DNA from: Shewanella dokdonensis | GTDB taxonomy: Bacteria; Pseudomonadota; Gammaproteobacteria; Enterobacterales; Shewanellaceae | Reading direction: 5' to 3' | DNA length: 64,000 bases | NCBI RefSeq assembly: GCF_018394335.1 | Contig: NZ_CP074572.1 | Span: forward strand, 4,030,001-4,094,000 | Shown: piece by piece, positions 1 through 10,988 of the stretch | How positions within the stretch are numbered: the first letter of the stretch is position 1 | Layout of the letters: each line of letters opens with the position of its first letter | The notes under the pieces: model-generated | Database searches by the model: none | What the model was told of the DNA's origin: nothing | What the model saw: the letters and a program-made list of their open reading frames with translations, nothing else | Made by a program: the position numbers and the translations under genes

Positions 1-584
1 TCGACCACCGGAGTTTGCTTATCCCACTGCGCCCGCAGCAACATGTTAGCCGCCAAGTTTTCCTTAAGCGGTGCTTCACCAGTACCATGGCGATAACCGC
101 GCTGATGCAGCGCCGGCCCAGAAACATTAAGGGCAATGGTAACCTGATGATTACGATAATGCGCATCTATACGGATATCCGCTTGATTCCGTTCAACATC
201 TGGACGATTTAAGCCAGCATTGCGAAAACGATCGGCGACTGCATCTTTTACTTTTAACGCCCCGAACTGGGTATTATTAATGAACCCACCCATGCCGTGA
301 AAATCGATACTAAAGGTGCTTCGATTACTGAAATGTGCTGGCCAATCAATAGCATAAGCCGCAGCATATAGCTGTTCTGCCGTTTCACAACTTGCCTGAT
401 GTAACAGTACAAGTACCCGGCTAGCCAAGCGGCTCCACAACACAATGCGATATACTTGTTCCAAAGAGGCAGTAAAGTAGACACCGGCTTGAGACTCTTT
501 AACATCCGTCGCCCCCAGCGCCAATAGCTCTTGAGCCAAAGTGTATTCAAACCCTTTAGGCACAGCAGCAAAACAATTCAACAT
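1..584 (-). CDS. rlmL: 23S rRNA (guanine-N2) methyltransferase RlmL, N-terminal part
   Basis: Reading from the ATG at 584 leftwards gives an open frame of about 194 codons that runs off the window edge. The protein begins [20 protein letters not shown] and continues through a THUMP-like region with the motif [10 protein letters not shown], matching the N-terminus of RlmL/RlmKL, which methylates G2445 of 23S rRNA. Only the N-terminal RNA-binding part is present. The methyltransferase domain lies outside the window. No frame break is seen. Recognition is by remembered family sequence. Confidence 0.85.
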   Translation of the reverse strand, partial: MLNCFAAVPKGFEYTLAQELLALGATDVKESQAGVYFTASLEQVYRIVLWSRLASRVLVLLHQASCETAEQLYAAAYAIDWPAHFSNRSTFSIDFHGMGGFINNTQFGALKVKDAVADRFRNAGLNRPDVERNQADIRIDAHYRNHQVTIALNVSGPALHQRGYRHGTGEAPLKENLAANMLLRAQWDKQTPVV

Positions 585-775
585 GCAATCAACCAAGCGA
601 TTTCGATAAAACCGTTATTATACCCTGTCAGCGCCATAAAAGATAAGCCGTTACCCACGGCAAACCGATCAAAACAGCATGCCGATATTTCTGCATAAAT
701 TAACAACAGTCGGATGAAATGCGACCTTTATCTGTACTAAAAATAGACGCTTGTGACTTTTTTCAAATGCGCGTC

Positions 776-804
776 TTGCAATGCCGATCGCAGACGGATA
801 TAGT
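776..804 (+). promoter_or_regulatory. Promoter of the initiator tRNA array
   Basis: TTGCAA at 776-781, a 17-bp spacer and TATAGT at 799-804, followed by a GC-rich discriminator (GCGCCCC). The first tRNA starts 19 bp downstream. A GC-rich discriminator is typical of stringently controlled stable-RNA promoters. The assignment rests on sequence match only. Confidence 0.7.
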
Positions 805-822
805 GCGCCCCACTTAGACGGA

Positions 823-899
<77 letters not shown>

Positions 900-929
900 G
901 TTTCTGTCTATGTGTTATATCAAAGTCGT

Positions 930-1006
<77 letters not shown>

Positions 1007-1034
1007 ATGATACTCACACCTTAAATATTTCAGT

Positions 1035-1111
<77 letters not shown>

Positions 1112-1373
1112 AATCTCACAGTGTTTGTTTTACATATTTCCAAACCCGATATCAATGCGCACGGTTTGTGTTTTTAGCGCTCTGGCTATACCCCACCGAT
1201 AATGTTGCCCGCTCACATGCTTCAACCCAAACACCATCAATAACAAGATAAACGGCTAGCCGTAACCGTTTGACTACCATAAATACATATCGTGAAACGG
1301 TTTGCGCAGCTTAATCACCAGAGCAATTCCAATACGCTGATGCGCTGCTACATTTTGATGCCATGCGCTCTAA

Positions 1374-1408
1374 AAAGAAAAGGCCACCTTAATCGGCAGC
1401 CTTTTCAG
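1374..1408 (-). terminator. Rho-independent terminator after ihfA
   Basis: On the minus strand, AAAAGGC...GCCTTTT arms with an inner CC/GG pair and a six-base loop, then CTTTTT. It lies about 40 bp beyond the ihfA stop and would end the pheS-pheT-ihfA transcript. Confidence 0.7.
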
Positions 1409-1446
1409 CGATTGCGCAGATGCATCAGTTACGATGCATACCGTGA

Positions 1447-1737
1447 TTATTTATTAGATGCTTCTACACGGCTCTTCAGCTTCTGTCCGGGGCGGAATGT
1501 CACCACGCGCCGGGCAGAAATTGGGATATCTTCACCGGTCTTAGGATTACGACCAGGTCTTTGGTTTTTATCCCGCAGATCAAAATTGCCGAAACCGGAT
1601 AATTTTACCTGTTCGCCATTTTCAAGCGCTAACCGGATCTCCTCGAAAAACGCTTCCACCATGTCTTTGGCAACACGCTTATTAATTCCGAGTGTTTCGA
1701 AAAGATGCTCTGCCATTTCGGCCTTGGTAAGTGCCAT
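1447..1737 (-). CDS. ihfA: Integration host factor subunit alpha
   Basis: A 96-residue HU/IHF-family DNA-bending protein. The N-terminus [14 protein letters not shown] and the DNA-inserting arm near residues 59-70 ([12 protein letters not shown], including the intercalating proline) are typical of IhfA. It forms a heterodimer with IhfB and bends DNA at specific sites. The start lies three bases after the pheT stop, so it is the last gene of the pheS-pheT-ihfA operon, as in E. coli. The length matches the family and the frame is intact. Confidence 0.95.
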   Translation of the reverse strand: MALTKAEMAEHLFETLGINKRVAKDMVEAFFEEIRLALENGEQVKLSGFGNFDLRDKNQRPGRNPKTGEDIPISARRVVTFRPGQKLKSRVEASNK

Positions 1738-1740
1738 ACT

Positions 1741-4126
1741 TTAATCCCTCAACGATGCGTTGAACTCGGACTTAAGGACTGAAACCACCGACTCTACGGT
1801 CGCTGAGATCTCTTTTTCCTCAAGGGTACGAGCGTTATCTTGTAACGTAAGTGCGATTGCCAGACTCTTCTTGCCAGGCTCAACACCCTTGCCTCGGTAT
1901 ATGTCAAACAAGTTTAAGCCAACCAACTGATTTCCGCCAACTTTTTTATCATCGCTAGAATATCTCCAGCAACAACTGCGTCATCGACAACTACCGCGAT
2001 ATCACGACGGTTTGCCGGATATTTGGAGATTGCCTTTGCCGCTGGCACTGCACCATGTAACAGCGCATCCAACTGCAGTTCAAACACTATGGTTTTACCG
2101 TTCAGGCCAAAGGCTTTTCCAGTGCTGGATGCACTGCACCAATCACCCCAACCACCTGATCATTTCTCAGGATTTCAGCACATTGCCCTGGATGCAGTGC
2201 AGAATGTGACGCACTCCTAAAACTAAATTCAGCGTCGGAAGCTGTCAAGCCAATAATGGCTTCTAAATCACCTTTAAGGTCGAAAAAATCAACAGTTTTT
2301 GATTCAATCGACCAATGTTCCTCACTTTGAGGCCCCGCGATTACGGCTGCCAGCATAGGCTGCTGTTGTACGCCCATTTCTGCTTTAGGATCAGGAACAA
2401 AACGCAAACCTGTTTCAAATAAGCGTACTCGGCCTTGTTGTCGAGCCTGATTGTAACCTACCGCGCCAAGCAAGCCGGTGAATAATGACAGTCGCATAGC
2501 CGACATTTCACTGGATATTGGGTTTGGTAACACCAGCGCCTGCTGTTGTGGATGCACTAACTGTTGCAGCTTAGGATCGACAAAACTATAGGTAATTGCT
2601 TCTTGAAAGCCGCGAGCCGCCAAGAGATTGCGCACTTTAGCCAGTTTGACATCCGCTTCACAATGCTGAGTCATGTTCAAGCGTGCCAACGGCGCTTCAT
2701 TAGGAATACTGTTATAACCGTAAATACGGGCAACTTCTTCGATAAGGTCTTCTTCAATGGCCATATCGAAACGATAAGTCGCGGTGGTTACCTGCCAGCC
2801 ACCGTTAACTTCGGTGACCATAAAGCCTAACCGAGACAGAATTTCTGTTACATCGGCATCCGGCACATGGTGCCCCAGCAGTTTATCGAGCTTGGTGCGG
2901 CGCAATGTGATGACGGCAGCTTGCGGCAGATATTCGGCTGCTAACGCCTCCACTACGCTACCGGCTTCACCACCACAGATATCCAGGATCAAGCGACTGG
3001 CACGATCCATCACCTTGTGTTGCAGTTGTGGATCAACCCCACGTTCAAAGCGGTGGCTGGCGTCAGTATGCAAACCGAGGTTGCGGGCTTTGCCAGTAAT
3101 CGCCAGCGGGGCAAAATAGGCACACTCCAGCACAATATCGCGGGTATCAGCTGCGACACCTGAATGCTCACCACCAAAAATCCCGGCTAACGCCAAGGCT
3201 TTACTGTTGTCGGCGATCACCAAAGTATCAGCGGGTACTGTGATGTCATTGCCATCCAGCAGTGTTAAGTGTTCTTTGCCGTCGGCAAAACGAACATTCA
3301 GTTCACCGTCAATCTGTGCCAGATCAAAGGCATGCATTGGCTGGCCATATTCCACCAATACAAAATTGGTGATATCAACAATAGGATCGATAGAACGGAT
3401 GCCGCTACGGCGCAGTTTTTCCACTATCCAGGCTGGCGTTGCAGCAGTGACATCAATATTTTTGATAACACGGCTAAGGTAACGTGGACACGCTTGCTTA
3501 GCGACGACATTCACCTGCATAGCCGCATCAGTGGATGCCGCAACAGGCGCCCAACTGGGTTCGGTCACTGTCATGCGGTTAAGCACACCCACTTCACGGG
3601 CAATACCCGCCATTCCCAGACAATCGGCACGGTTAGCGGTTAGATCTACATCAATAACAGCATCATCCAGATCCAGATATTGGCGGACATCTGCCCCCAA
3701 CGGCGCATCTTGCGCTAACTCAATGATACCGTTGCTTTCAATATCAATGGCCAATTCACTATAGGAGCAGAGCATGCCATTAGAAGGCTGACCGCGCAGT
3801 TTGGCTTTTTTGATCTTAAAGTCACCGGGCAAGACGGCACCAACAGTGGCCACACACACTTTCAAGCCAAGGCGACAGTTAGGTGCGCCGCAGACAATGT
3901 CCAGCAGCTCTTCGGCACCGATATTGACTTTCGTTACCCGCAGTTTGTCGGCATCAGGGTGCTGGGCACATGCCACAACTTCACCGACTACCACACCGGT
4001 AAAGTTACCAGCGACAGTAGTAATTTCATCGACTTCCAGCCCAGCCATGGTGAGCTGATGGGCTAACTGATCACGGCTTACGGCAGGATTTACCCACTCA
4101 CGAAGCCAGGATTCACTGAATTTCAT
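1741..4126 (-). CDS. pheT: Phenylalanyl-tRNA synthetase beta subunit (two apparent frameshifts)
   Basis: The beta chain of the alpha2-beta2 enzyme that charges tRNA-Phe; it carries tRNA-binding and editing modules. The N-terminus [14 protein letters not shown] is followed by the tRNA-binding (EMAP-like) domain near residues 40-150, the B3/4 editing region, B5, the catalytic-like core and the C-terminal FDX-ACB domain ending FNASLRD. The frame breaks twice: at T2115-2118, where the coding strand has A4 and A5 is needed, and at T1942-1947, where A6 needs A7. Each is one missing base in a homopolymer. Repair gives 795 residues, the E. coli length. Because pheT is essential, both breaks are probably sequence errors. 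It lies 15 bp after pheS and immediately before ihfA. Confidence 0.93.
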
Positions 4127-4141
4127 AATACTTGAACTCCG

Positions 4142-5158
<1,017 letters not shown>

Positions 5159-5374
5159 CTAAGGTATCTTCGTTTGCGACATAAAAAAGAGGCAAATTTT
5201 ACTTTAATCACAGGAATTTGACCAGTGAAGCGGCCATTTTAGCAAAGTAAAAAATAGCTGAAAGCTACTGTGGCATAAAAGTTTGTTAATTTTTAAGCTT
5301 CCGCCAACCTCAGACTTTAGCAACGGTTGCCCTATGATATGCTGTAGCAACGTTATTACTGTCCTTTCGTCAAG

Positions 5375-7132
5375 ATGTCACAGCACCATGTCCTGCAACT
5401 ACGGGACTATCAGCAACAAGCCGTCGACGCCACCATCCACTATTTTCGCCATGCTCAAGGGAGCGCCGTTATCGTGCTGCCTACCGGCGCTGGCAAAAGT
5501 ATTGTGATCGCCGAACTCGCACGTATCGCTCGTGGTCGGGTACTGATCCTAACCCATGTGAAAGAACTGGTAGCCCAAAATGCCGACAAAGCCGCATTAC
5601 TGACCGATGATATCAGTATCTATTCTGCCGGGCTGAAACAAAAATTGAGTTCTGGTAAAACCGTGGTCGCGGGGATCCAGTCGGCGGCCCGGAACCCACA
5701 AGCATTTGATAAACCGTTTTCCTTGGTGATCATTGATGAATGTCACCGTGTCAGCGACGAGGCGCAGAGTCAGTATCAGCAATTGCTGCAACAGTTACGC
5801 CAACGTAATCCCCAACTGCATCTGCTAGGGTTGACGGCCACCCCTTATCGGTTGGGTAGCGGCTGGATCTACAAACGCCATTACCACGGTAGTGCGGGGA
5901 ATATCGACACTGCGTTGTTTGATGACTGCATTTTTGAGCTACCGCTGAGGTTGCTGGTGAAGCAAGGCTATTTGACACCGCCCCGGTTGCTGGATGGTTT
6001 ATCGGCGCAATATGACTTCAGTCAGCTACACCCTGATACCAATGGCAATTATCGTGAAACTGAGGTTGATTCCATACTGCACCATTGTGGCCGCGCCACA
6101 TCGGCCATAGTTAAGCAACTGATTCAACTGGCAGTTAACCGTCGTGGCGTCATCATTTTTGCCGCCACAGTGCGGCACGCGCATGAAATAATATCGCTGT
6201 TACCTCAGGCTGATGCGGCATTGATTACCGCCGAGACCGCCGCGGCGGAACGAGACGAGCTTATTCGTCGATTCAAGCAACAACAGCTGAAATTTCTGGT
6301 AAATGTGTCTGTATTAACTACCGGCTTTGATGCACCACACGTGGATCTGCTAGCCATTATGCGGCCAACGGCTTCCGTGGCTTTGTTTCAACAAATGGTT
6401 GGCCGTGGTTTGCGTTTGAGTGAAGGCAAGCAAGATTGTCTTATTATCGACTATGCCGCCAACGGTTTTGACCTTTTCAGTCCCCAAATAGCCCTCCCGC
6501 GACCAGCGCCTGATACCGAGCCAGTACAAGTGATCTGTCCAGAATGTGGTTTTGCCAATATTTTCTGGGGAAAAACTAACGAAGATGGCGAAATCCTAGA
6601 GCATTTCGGCAGACGTTGTCAGGGGCTGATTGCCGCCAAGCCACATCCGCAACAGTGTCAATATCGGTTTCGGGCACGGCTTTGTCCAGATTGTGGTGCC
6701 GCAAATGACATTGCCGCCAAGCAATGCTGTGAATGTCATTCACAGCTGGTCGATCCCGACAAACGTTTGCGGGAAGTTCTGGCACAAAAACATCATTATC
6801 TGTTTCGGGTGCAGCAGATGCAGTTGCTTAACCGGGAAACGCAACTTGTTGTGGAATACTCTGATATCGATGGTAACCATTTTTCAGAGCAATTCCGTTT
6901 AGCCACCGCGGCACAGCGAAAAGCCTTATTTGCCCGCTTTATTTATCCTCACGATCGTCGCCCGGGAATGCCCCTTCCGCCCATGGCAAATGCAGCGGCA
7001 GTGATTGCCTTGGCAGACAGATTCCGGCCACCGTCACTGCTATTGCTGCAAAAAACCGGGAAACACTGGGCATTAGTGGAGAAATACTTTGATTATCAAG
7101 GACGTTATCAAACTGAACCGCATAATGGTTAA
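5375..7132 (+). CDS. radD: RadD (YejH) superfamily 2 DNA helicase-like repair protein
   Basis: A 585-residue SF2 ATPase. Walker A PTGAGKS lies near residue 35, the DECH box (IIDECHR) near 124, LTATPYR near 158 and motif VI QMVGRGLRL near 345. Cysteine pairs near residues 390 (CPECGF) and 430-460 (CPDCGAAN, CCECHSQLVDPD) suggest zinc ribbons, as in RadD. The length and motif order match E. coli RadD (586 residues), which acts with RecA in double-strand-break repair and strand exchange. It is transcribed divergently from pheS and stands alone. The frame is intact. Confidence 0.9.
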   Translation: MSQHHVLQLRDYQQQAVDATIHYFRHAQGSAVIVLPTGAGKSIVIAELARIARGRVLILTHVKELVAQNADKAALLTDDISIYSAGLKQKLSSGKTVVAGIQSAARNPQAFDKPFSLVIIDECHRVSDEAQSQYQQLLQQLRQRNPQLHLLGLTATPYRLGSGWIYKRHYHGSAGNIDTALFDDCIFELPLRLLVKQGYLTPPRLLDGLSAQYDFSQLHPDTNGNYRETEVDSILHHCGRATSAIVKQLIQLAVNRRGVIIFAATVRHAHEIISLLPQADAALITAETAAAERDELIRRFKQQQLKFLVNVSVLTTGFDAPHVDLLAIMRPTASVALFQQMVGRGLRLSEGKQDCLIIDYAANGFDLFSPQIALPRPAPDTEPVQVICPECGFANIFWGKTNEDGEILEHFGRRCQGLIAAKPHPQQCQYRFRARLCPDCGAANDIAAKQCCECHSQLVDPDKRLREVLAQKHHYLFRVQQMQLLNRETQLVVEYSDIDGNHFSEQFRLATAAQRKALFARFIYPHDRRPGMPLPPMANAAAVIALADRFRPPSLLLLQKTGKHWALVEKYFDYQGRYQTEPHNG

Positions 7133-7209
7133 CAGAAGTATGAGCTGACTACTTCTGCTACGGCAGTCACTGTGCTATAACGACTGCATCGTTGAAAAAG
7201 GGAGTCATT

Positions 7210-7466
7210 ATGCACGTTGTTATTTTCGGCCGTCCCGGCTGCCCATATTGTGTTCGCGCCAAACAGTTGTCTGAACAATTGACAGAAAAACGGGACGACT
7301 TCAGCTACAAGTATGTCGATATCTATGAAGAAGGCATCACCAAGGCCGATCTAGAAAAACGGTTGGCAAACCGGTGGAGACTGTGCCACAAATTTTCATT
7401 GATAAAGAACATATTGGCGGTTGTACCGATTTTGAAGCCTATGTTCGGGAAAACGAATTGCTTTAA
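7210..7466 (+). CDS. grxA: Glutaredoxin 1 (one apparent frameshift)
   Basis: A small thiol oxidoreductase that uses glutathione to reduce disulfides such as those of ribonucleotide reductase. The redox motif CPYC follows FGRPG near residue 11. After LEKRL the frame breaks at G7365-7366, where GGG is needed for LGKPVETVPQIF. The other frame then continues with the cis-proline motif TVPQIF and GGCTDF to the stop at 7466. Repair gives 85 residues, the E. coli GrxA length. A GGGAG ribosome-binding site precedes the ATG at 7210. It is monocistronic with a terminator downstream. Confidence 0.9.
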
Positions 7467-7493
7467 GCTGTAAGCTCAGCATTCAGTTATGTC

Positions 7494-7519
7494 AAAAGGC
7501 ACCTACGGGTGCTTTTTTG
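7494..7519. terminator. Bidirectional terminator between grxA and the tRNA-Lys cluster
   Basis: GCACC/GGTGC stem with a four-base loop, flanked by AAAAG on the left and TTTTTT on the right. It reads as an intrinsic terminator for grxA on the plus strand and plausibly for the tRNA-Lys precursor on the minus strand. Confidence 0.8.
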
Positions 7520-7569
7520 CATATAGTTACCATCAACACTGGCATGCTAGTCACAACGAGGGAGATAAA

Positions 7570-7645
7570 TGGTGGGTCGTATAGGATTCGAACCTATGAC
7601 CAATTGGTTAAAAGCCAACTGCTCTACCGACTGAGCTAACGACCC
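7570..7645 (-). tRNA. tRNA-Lys (TTT), array position 6
   Basis: A 76-nt tRNA with encoded CCA. On the minus strand it starts GGGTCGTTAGCTCAG, the anticodon loop is CTTTTAA (anticodon TTT), and the T loop is GGTTCGAATCC. It is last in transcription order of the six-gene cluster. Confidence 0.97.
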
Positions 7646-7671
7646 TGAGACTTCAGTAAATATCAAAGCAG

Positions 7672-7747
7672 TGGTGGGTCGTATAGGGTTCGAACCTATG
7701 ACCAATTGATTAAGAGTCAACTGCTCTACCGACTGAGCTAACGACCC
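7672..7747 (-). tRNA. tRNA-Lys (CTT), array position 5
   Basis: A 76-nt tRNA with encoded CCA and anticodon loop CTCTTAA (anticodon CTT, reading AAG). The anticodon stem differs from the TTT genes (TTGAC/ATCAA region). A CTT tRNA-Lys is absent from E. coli, where the TTT tRNA reads both lysine codons. Confidence 0.95.
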
Positions 7748-7774
7748 ACTGTTTTGTTTACTGACTAACTGAAA

Positions 7775-7850
7775 TGGTGGGTCGTATAGGATTCGAACCT
7801 ATGACCAATTGGTTAAAAGCCAACTGCTCTACCGACTGAGCTAACGACCC
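7775..7850 (-). tRNA. tRNA-Lys (TTT), array position 4
   Basis: A 76-nt tRNA with anticodon TTT and encoded CCA, identical to the gene at 7570-7645. The 27-bp spacer to the CTT gene on its left recurs with two differences at 8069-8095. Confidence 0.97.
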
Positions 7851-7885
7851 GTTGTTGGAATTCCAACGATATTGCTTTAATTTGA

Positions 7886-7961
7886 TGGTGGGTCGTATAG
7901 GATTCGAACCTATGACCAATTGGTTAAAAGCCAACTGCTCTACCGACTGAGCTAACGACCC
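7886..7961 (-). tRNA. tRNA-Lys (TTT), array position 3
   Basis: A 76-nt tRNA with anticodon TTT and encoded CCA. It ends the first TTT-CTT-TTT triplet in transcription order. A 35-bp spacer, unlike the others, separates it from position 4. Confidence 0.97.
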
Positions 7962-7992
7962 GCTACTGAAACTACAGTAAATATCAAATCAG

Positions 7993-8068
7993 TGGTGGGT
8001 CGTATAGGGTTCGAACCTATGACCAATTGATTAAGAGTCAACTGCTCTACCGACTGAGCTAACGACCC
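7993..8068 (-). tRNA. tRNA-Lys (CTT), array position 2
   Basis: A 76-nt tRNA with anticodon CTT and encoded CCA. It matches the gene at 7672-7747 and lies 321 bp from it, consistent with duplication of a three-gene block. Confidence 0.95.
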
Positions 8069-8095
8069 ACTGCTTTGTTTACCGACTAACTGAAA

Positions 8096-8171
8096 TGGTG
8101 GGTCGTATAGGATTCGAACCTATGACCAATTGGTTAAAAGCCAACTGCTCTACCGACTGAGCTAACGACCC
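8096..8171 (-). tRNA. tRNA-Lys (TTT), array position 1
   Basis: A 76-nt tRNA with anticodon TTT and encoded CCA. It is promoter-proximal in the cluster, about 60 bp after the predicted promoter at 8234-8261. Confidence 0.97.
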
Positions 8172-8233
8172 TTTCACTTTAGTTAAAACACAGCGCAGCA
8201 AGCAAAACCTGCTGTCCCGCGCTGTGGGCGCCT

Positions 8234-8261
8234 ATAATACCGCTTTCCGTTTCTCATGCAA
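8234..8261 (-). promoter_or_regulatory. Promoter of the tRNA-Lys cluster
   Basis: On the minus strand, TTGCAT (8261-8256), a 16-bp spacer and TATTAT (8239-8234), then the GC-rich discriminator AGGCGCCC. It has the same architecture as the initiator-tRNA promoter at 776-804. It lies beyond the cpoB stop, so the cluster need not depend on tol operon read-through. Confidence 0.65.
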
Positions 8262-8326
8262 GTGCAAATTCGGCTTTTTTTCCCGTTTGCCTGAAAAACA
8301 GTCTGGGTGAATGTTTTTTAGTTAAA

Positions 8327-9078
8327 TCATGGTTTAATTGCCGCCAACTGCTGCTTGGCAATGCTTGCGGCAGCGCTGTTTGCGTACTCTTTGACCACTT
8401 GTTGATAGCGGGATTTGGCAGCGGCTTTGTCATTGGATTTCTCGGCGATCAGCCCCAATTTGACCAGACTGTCAGGCCGTTTACCCGAGGCTTTGAAATT
8501 ATTGACCACATTTTCAAAGGCTGTCTTAGCCTGAACATAATCTCCTTTATTATAAAGGAGTTGCCCAAGCCAGTAGTTTGCGTTATCTGCAAAACCGGAA
8601 TTGGGATACTGGCTGATAAATTCCTTGAATGCCGGGATAGCGGCATCGTATTGCCGTTCTTTCAGCACCAGATCCACGGCATGCTGGTAACTGTCCGTCT
8701 CAGATAAAGAGGAACTGCCACTTACCGCTGCTTGTGGCGCAGTATTATTTACCGCTGGAGAACTCGTTTGTTGACTGCTGAGCTTGCCGATTTCGTCATA
8801 CAACTGACGTTGACGTTGTAGCATCTGATTAATCTGATAATTCTGTTGCTCAGTAGAGCCACGCAGATCCAGAACTTCCTGCTGCAGCGCATCTAACCGC
8901 TGCTGCATATCTATCTCGGCCTGCTGTCTTGCCTTGATGATACGTTCCAGCCGCGCAATGCGGTCGCTGTCGCTGCCAACAACGCCAGTTCCCAAATCCT
9001 GTACCGGCGCAGGCGTTGCTGCAGTGGCGGCACATAGGGAAGCAACAGCGTTGCTGCTGCAATTAGCCTGATCTTCAT
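8327..9078 (-). CDS. cpoB: Tol-Pal accessory protein CpoB (YbgF) (one apparent frameshift)
   Basis: A periplasmic protein with an N-terminal coiled coil (about residues 35-110) and C-terminal TPR repeats (about 130-250, e.g. YWLGQLLYNKGDYVQAK). It links the Tol machine to PBP1b-dependent wall synthesis. The ATG at 9078, 11 bp after the pal stop, opens a signal peptide MKIRLIAAATLL, but the frame is lost near 9042. One added base joins it to ASLCAATAATPAPVQD, an Ala-X-Ala-like cleavage region. An alternative intact start further upstream would read through pal and lack a signal peptide, so I reject it. Repaired length is 250 residues. Confidence 0.9.
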
Positions 9079-9089
9079 GTGCTTTTTCC

Positions 9090-9632
9090 TTAGTAAACCA
9101 AAACTGCGCGACGGTTCTTCGCTTCACCTTCATCAGTGTGGCTAAGATCGGCAGGTTTTTCTTCACCATAACTGACAATGCTCATCTGACTTGGCAGTAC
9201 TCCTAAACCTTGCAGATATTTCGCCACGGCTTTAGCACGGCGTTCACCCAAGGCAATGTTGTATTCTGGGGTACCACGTTCATCAGTGTGTCCTTCAATC
9301 AGCACTTTGACATTCGGATGGTTAACCAGATAATCCGCGTGAGCTTGCAGTAGATCCGCGTAATCTGCGCGGATTTCGCTGCGGTCAAAATCAAAGTAGA
9401 GAACGCTATCTTTACGCAACTCTTGGAATTTTAGGCGTTGCTGCTCTTCAGGGCTCAGCACCTGAGAAGCCCCGCCCATTTCGACGCCACCATTAGCACC
9501 ATATTGGCCACTGCCTGAAGAAGTTGTCCCTGTTCCAGCAGCAGTTTCAGAATCAGAAGTAGAGCTACAAGCGCCCAATGCCAATAGCGGCAGAGAAATG
9601 GCCATAGCTTTAAGCAACTTTTGGAGTTCCAT
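9090..9632 (-). CDS. pal: Peptidoglycan-associated lipoprotein Pal
   Basis: A 180-residue outer-membrane lipoprotein. The lipobox is LGAC, with the lipidated Cys near residue 22. A Ser/Gly-rich linker precedes the OmpA-like peptidoglycan-binding domain, which carries the motif IEGHTDERGTPEYN and the Asp/Arg pair (LGERRA) that binds diaminopimelate. It anchors the outer membrane to the wall and recycles through TolB. It is intact, and sits between tolB and cpoB in the tol operon. Confidence 0.96.
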   Translation of the reverse strand: MELQKLLKAMAISLPLLALGACSSTSDSETAAGTGTTSSGSGQYGANGGVEMGGASQVLSPEEQQRLKFQELRKDSVLYFDFDRSEIRADYADLLQAHADYLVNHPNVKVLIEGHTDERGTPEYNIALGERRAKAVAKYLQGLGVLPSQMSIVSYGEEKPADLSHTDEGEAKNRRAVLVY

Positions 9633-9654
9633 TATTAAATCCTTCTGTGATCAA

Positions 9655-10979
9655 TTATAAAAATGGGGACCAGGCTGGAGATCTGACTTCACCCTGTCCC
9701 ACCGGCAATCTTGCTTTAAATCGTCCATCGACCGACACGGCAGCCAACACTTGCTTGTTGCCATAAGTCGTGCCGTAAATCACCATCGTCCCGTTGGGTG
9801 CAACACTGGGTGATTCATCCAAGCGGGTTGAAGTCAGTACCTGCATAAAACGGGTTTGCAGATCCATTCTGGCTATATTGAATTTACCGTTAGTGCGGTT
9901 AACAAATATCAGGCTACGGCCATCTGGCGTCACTTCGCCGCCCAAGTTCCATTCACCATCGAAAGTCAGTCGGGTGACTTTATTGGTTGCCAATTCCACT
10001 TTGTATAACTGTGGTCGGCCACCACGTTCGGAGGTAAACACCAATGCTTTACCATCTGGGAACCAAGCTGGTTCAGTATCAATGGCGTAATGGTTCGTTA
10101 CGCGGGTCAGCGCCCCGCTGGCGATATCGACAATATAGATTTCTGGTTGTCCGTCTTTGGAGAGGGTAATTGCCAGCTTACGGCCATCAGGTGAAAAGCT
10201 CGGGGAACCATTAATGCCGGGATAGCTGGTCACCTTCTGACGGGTGCGGTTATAGATGTCCTGGATAAAAATCTCGGCTTTTTTGTTCTCAAAACTCACA
10301 TACGCCAGTTTCCGACCATCCGGAGACCAGGCGGGTGACATCAGTGGTTCAGGCGAGCGCAGTAACATCTGCTCGTTATACCCGTCGTAATCGGCGATCA
10401 TTAGCTGGTAAGGACTTGGCTGTGAGCGATCCACCACCACATAGGCGATACGTGTCAAAAACGCTCCACGAATGCCAGTTAATTTTTCATAGACAATATC
10501 ACTGATGCGATGTGCATACTGGCGAAATTGCGCGGCGCTGATGACAGTCTGGCGACTATCTAGCAGGTATTCGCTCTTGGGCTGAGGTCCTTTGGCCTGC
10601 ATCTGAGCCTTCACCAAATCCACCAGATCGAAACTCACCAGATATTGATCCTGCCCATAAGGTTTGACGGTGCCCATCACAACCGCTTCCGCTGATACAT
10701 TACGCCAGTCATCCAGATTGAAATCACCAATCTGACCAATACTACGTTGACCCAGCCCCGTTTCATCAAGAGGTTTAAATGTCCCGCTGCGGGTTAAATC
10801 TGAGGCCACCACATCCGAGATGGAACTGGGTGGCGGTGTTACCCTTGCCATATGAACGGCACCACAGCTATGGGCCTAGCAGCATCTACCCCTTCGGTGA
10901 TTACAATATCCAGTGCGGCCTTTGCTGGTAACACCAACAATGCCAGTAACACCATCAGACATCGGGCAAAATATTTCAT
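9655..10979 (-). CDS. tolB: Tol-Pal translocation protein TolB (one apparent frameshift)
   Basis: A periplasmic beta-propeller that binds Pal. The ATG at 10979, after an AGGAG site, encodes a signal peptide ([21 protein letters not shown]) and the N-terminal domain. The frame breaks at C10842-10844 (coding GGG, where GGGG is needed), just after VVPFIWQG. The other frame then runs through the six propeller WD-like repeats (e.g. [15 protein letters not shown]) to the stop. Repaired length is 441 residues, normal for TolB. It lies 9 bp after tolA. Confidence 0.93.
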
Positions 10980-10988
10980 GGGACTCCT

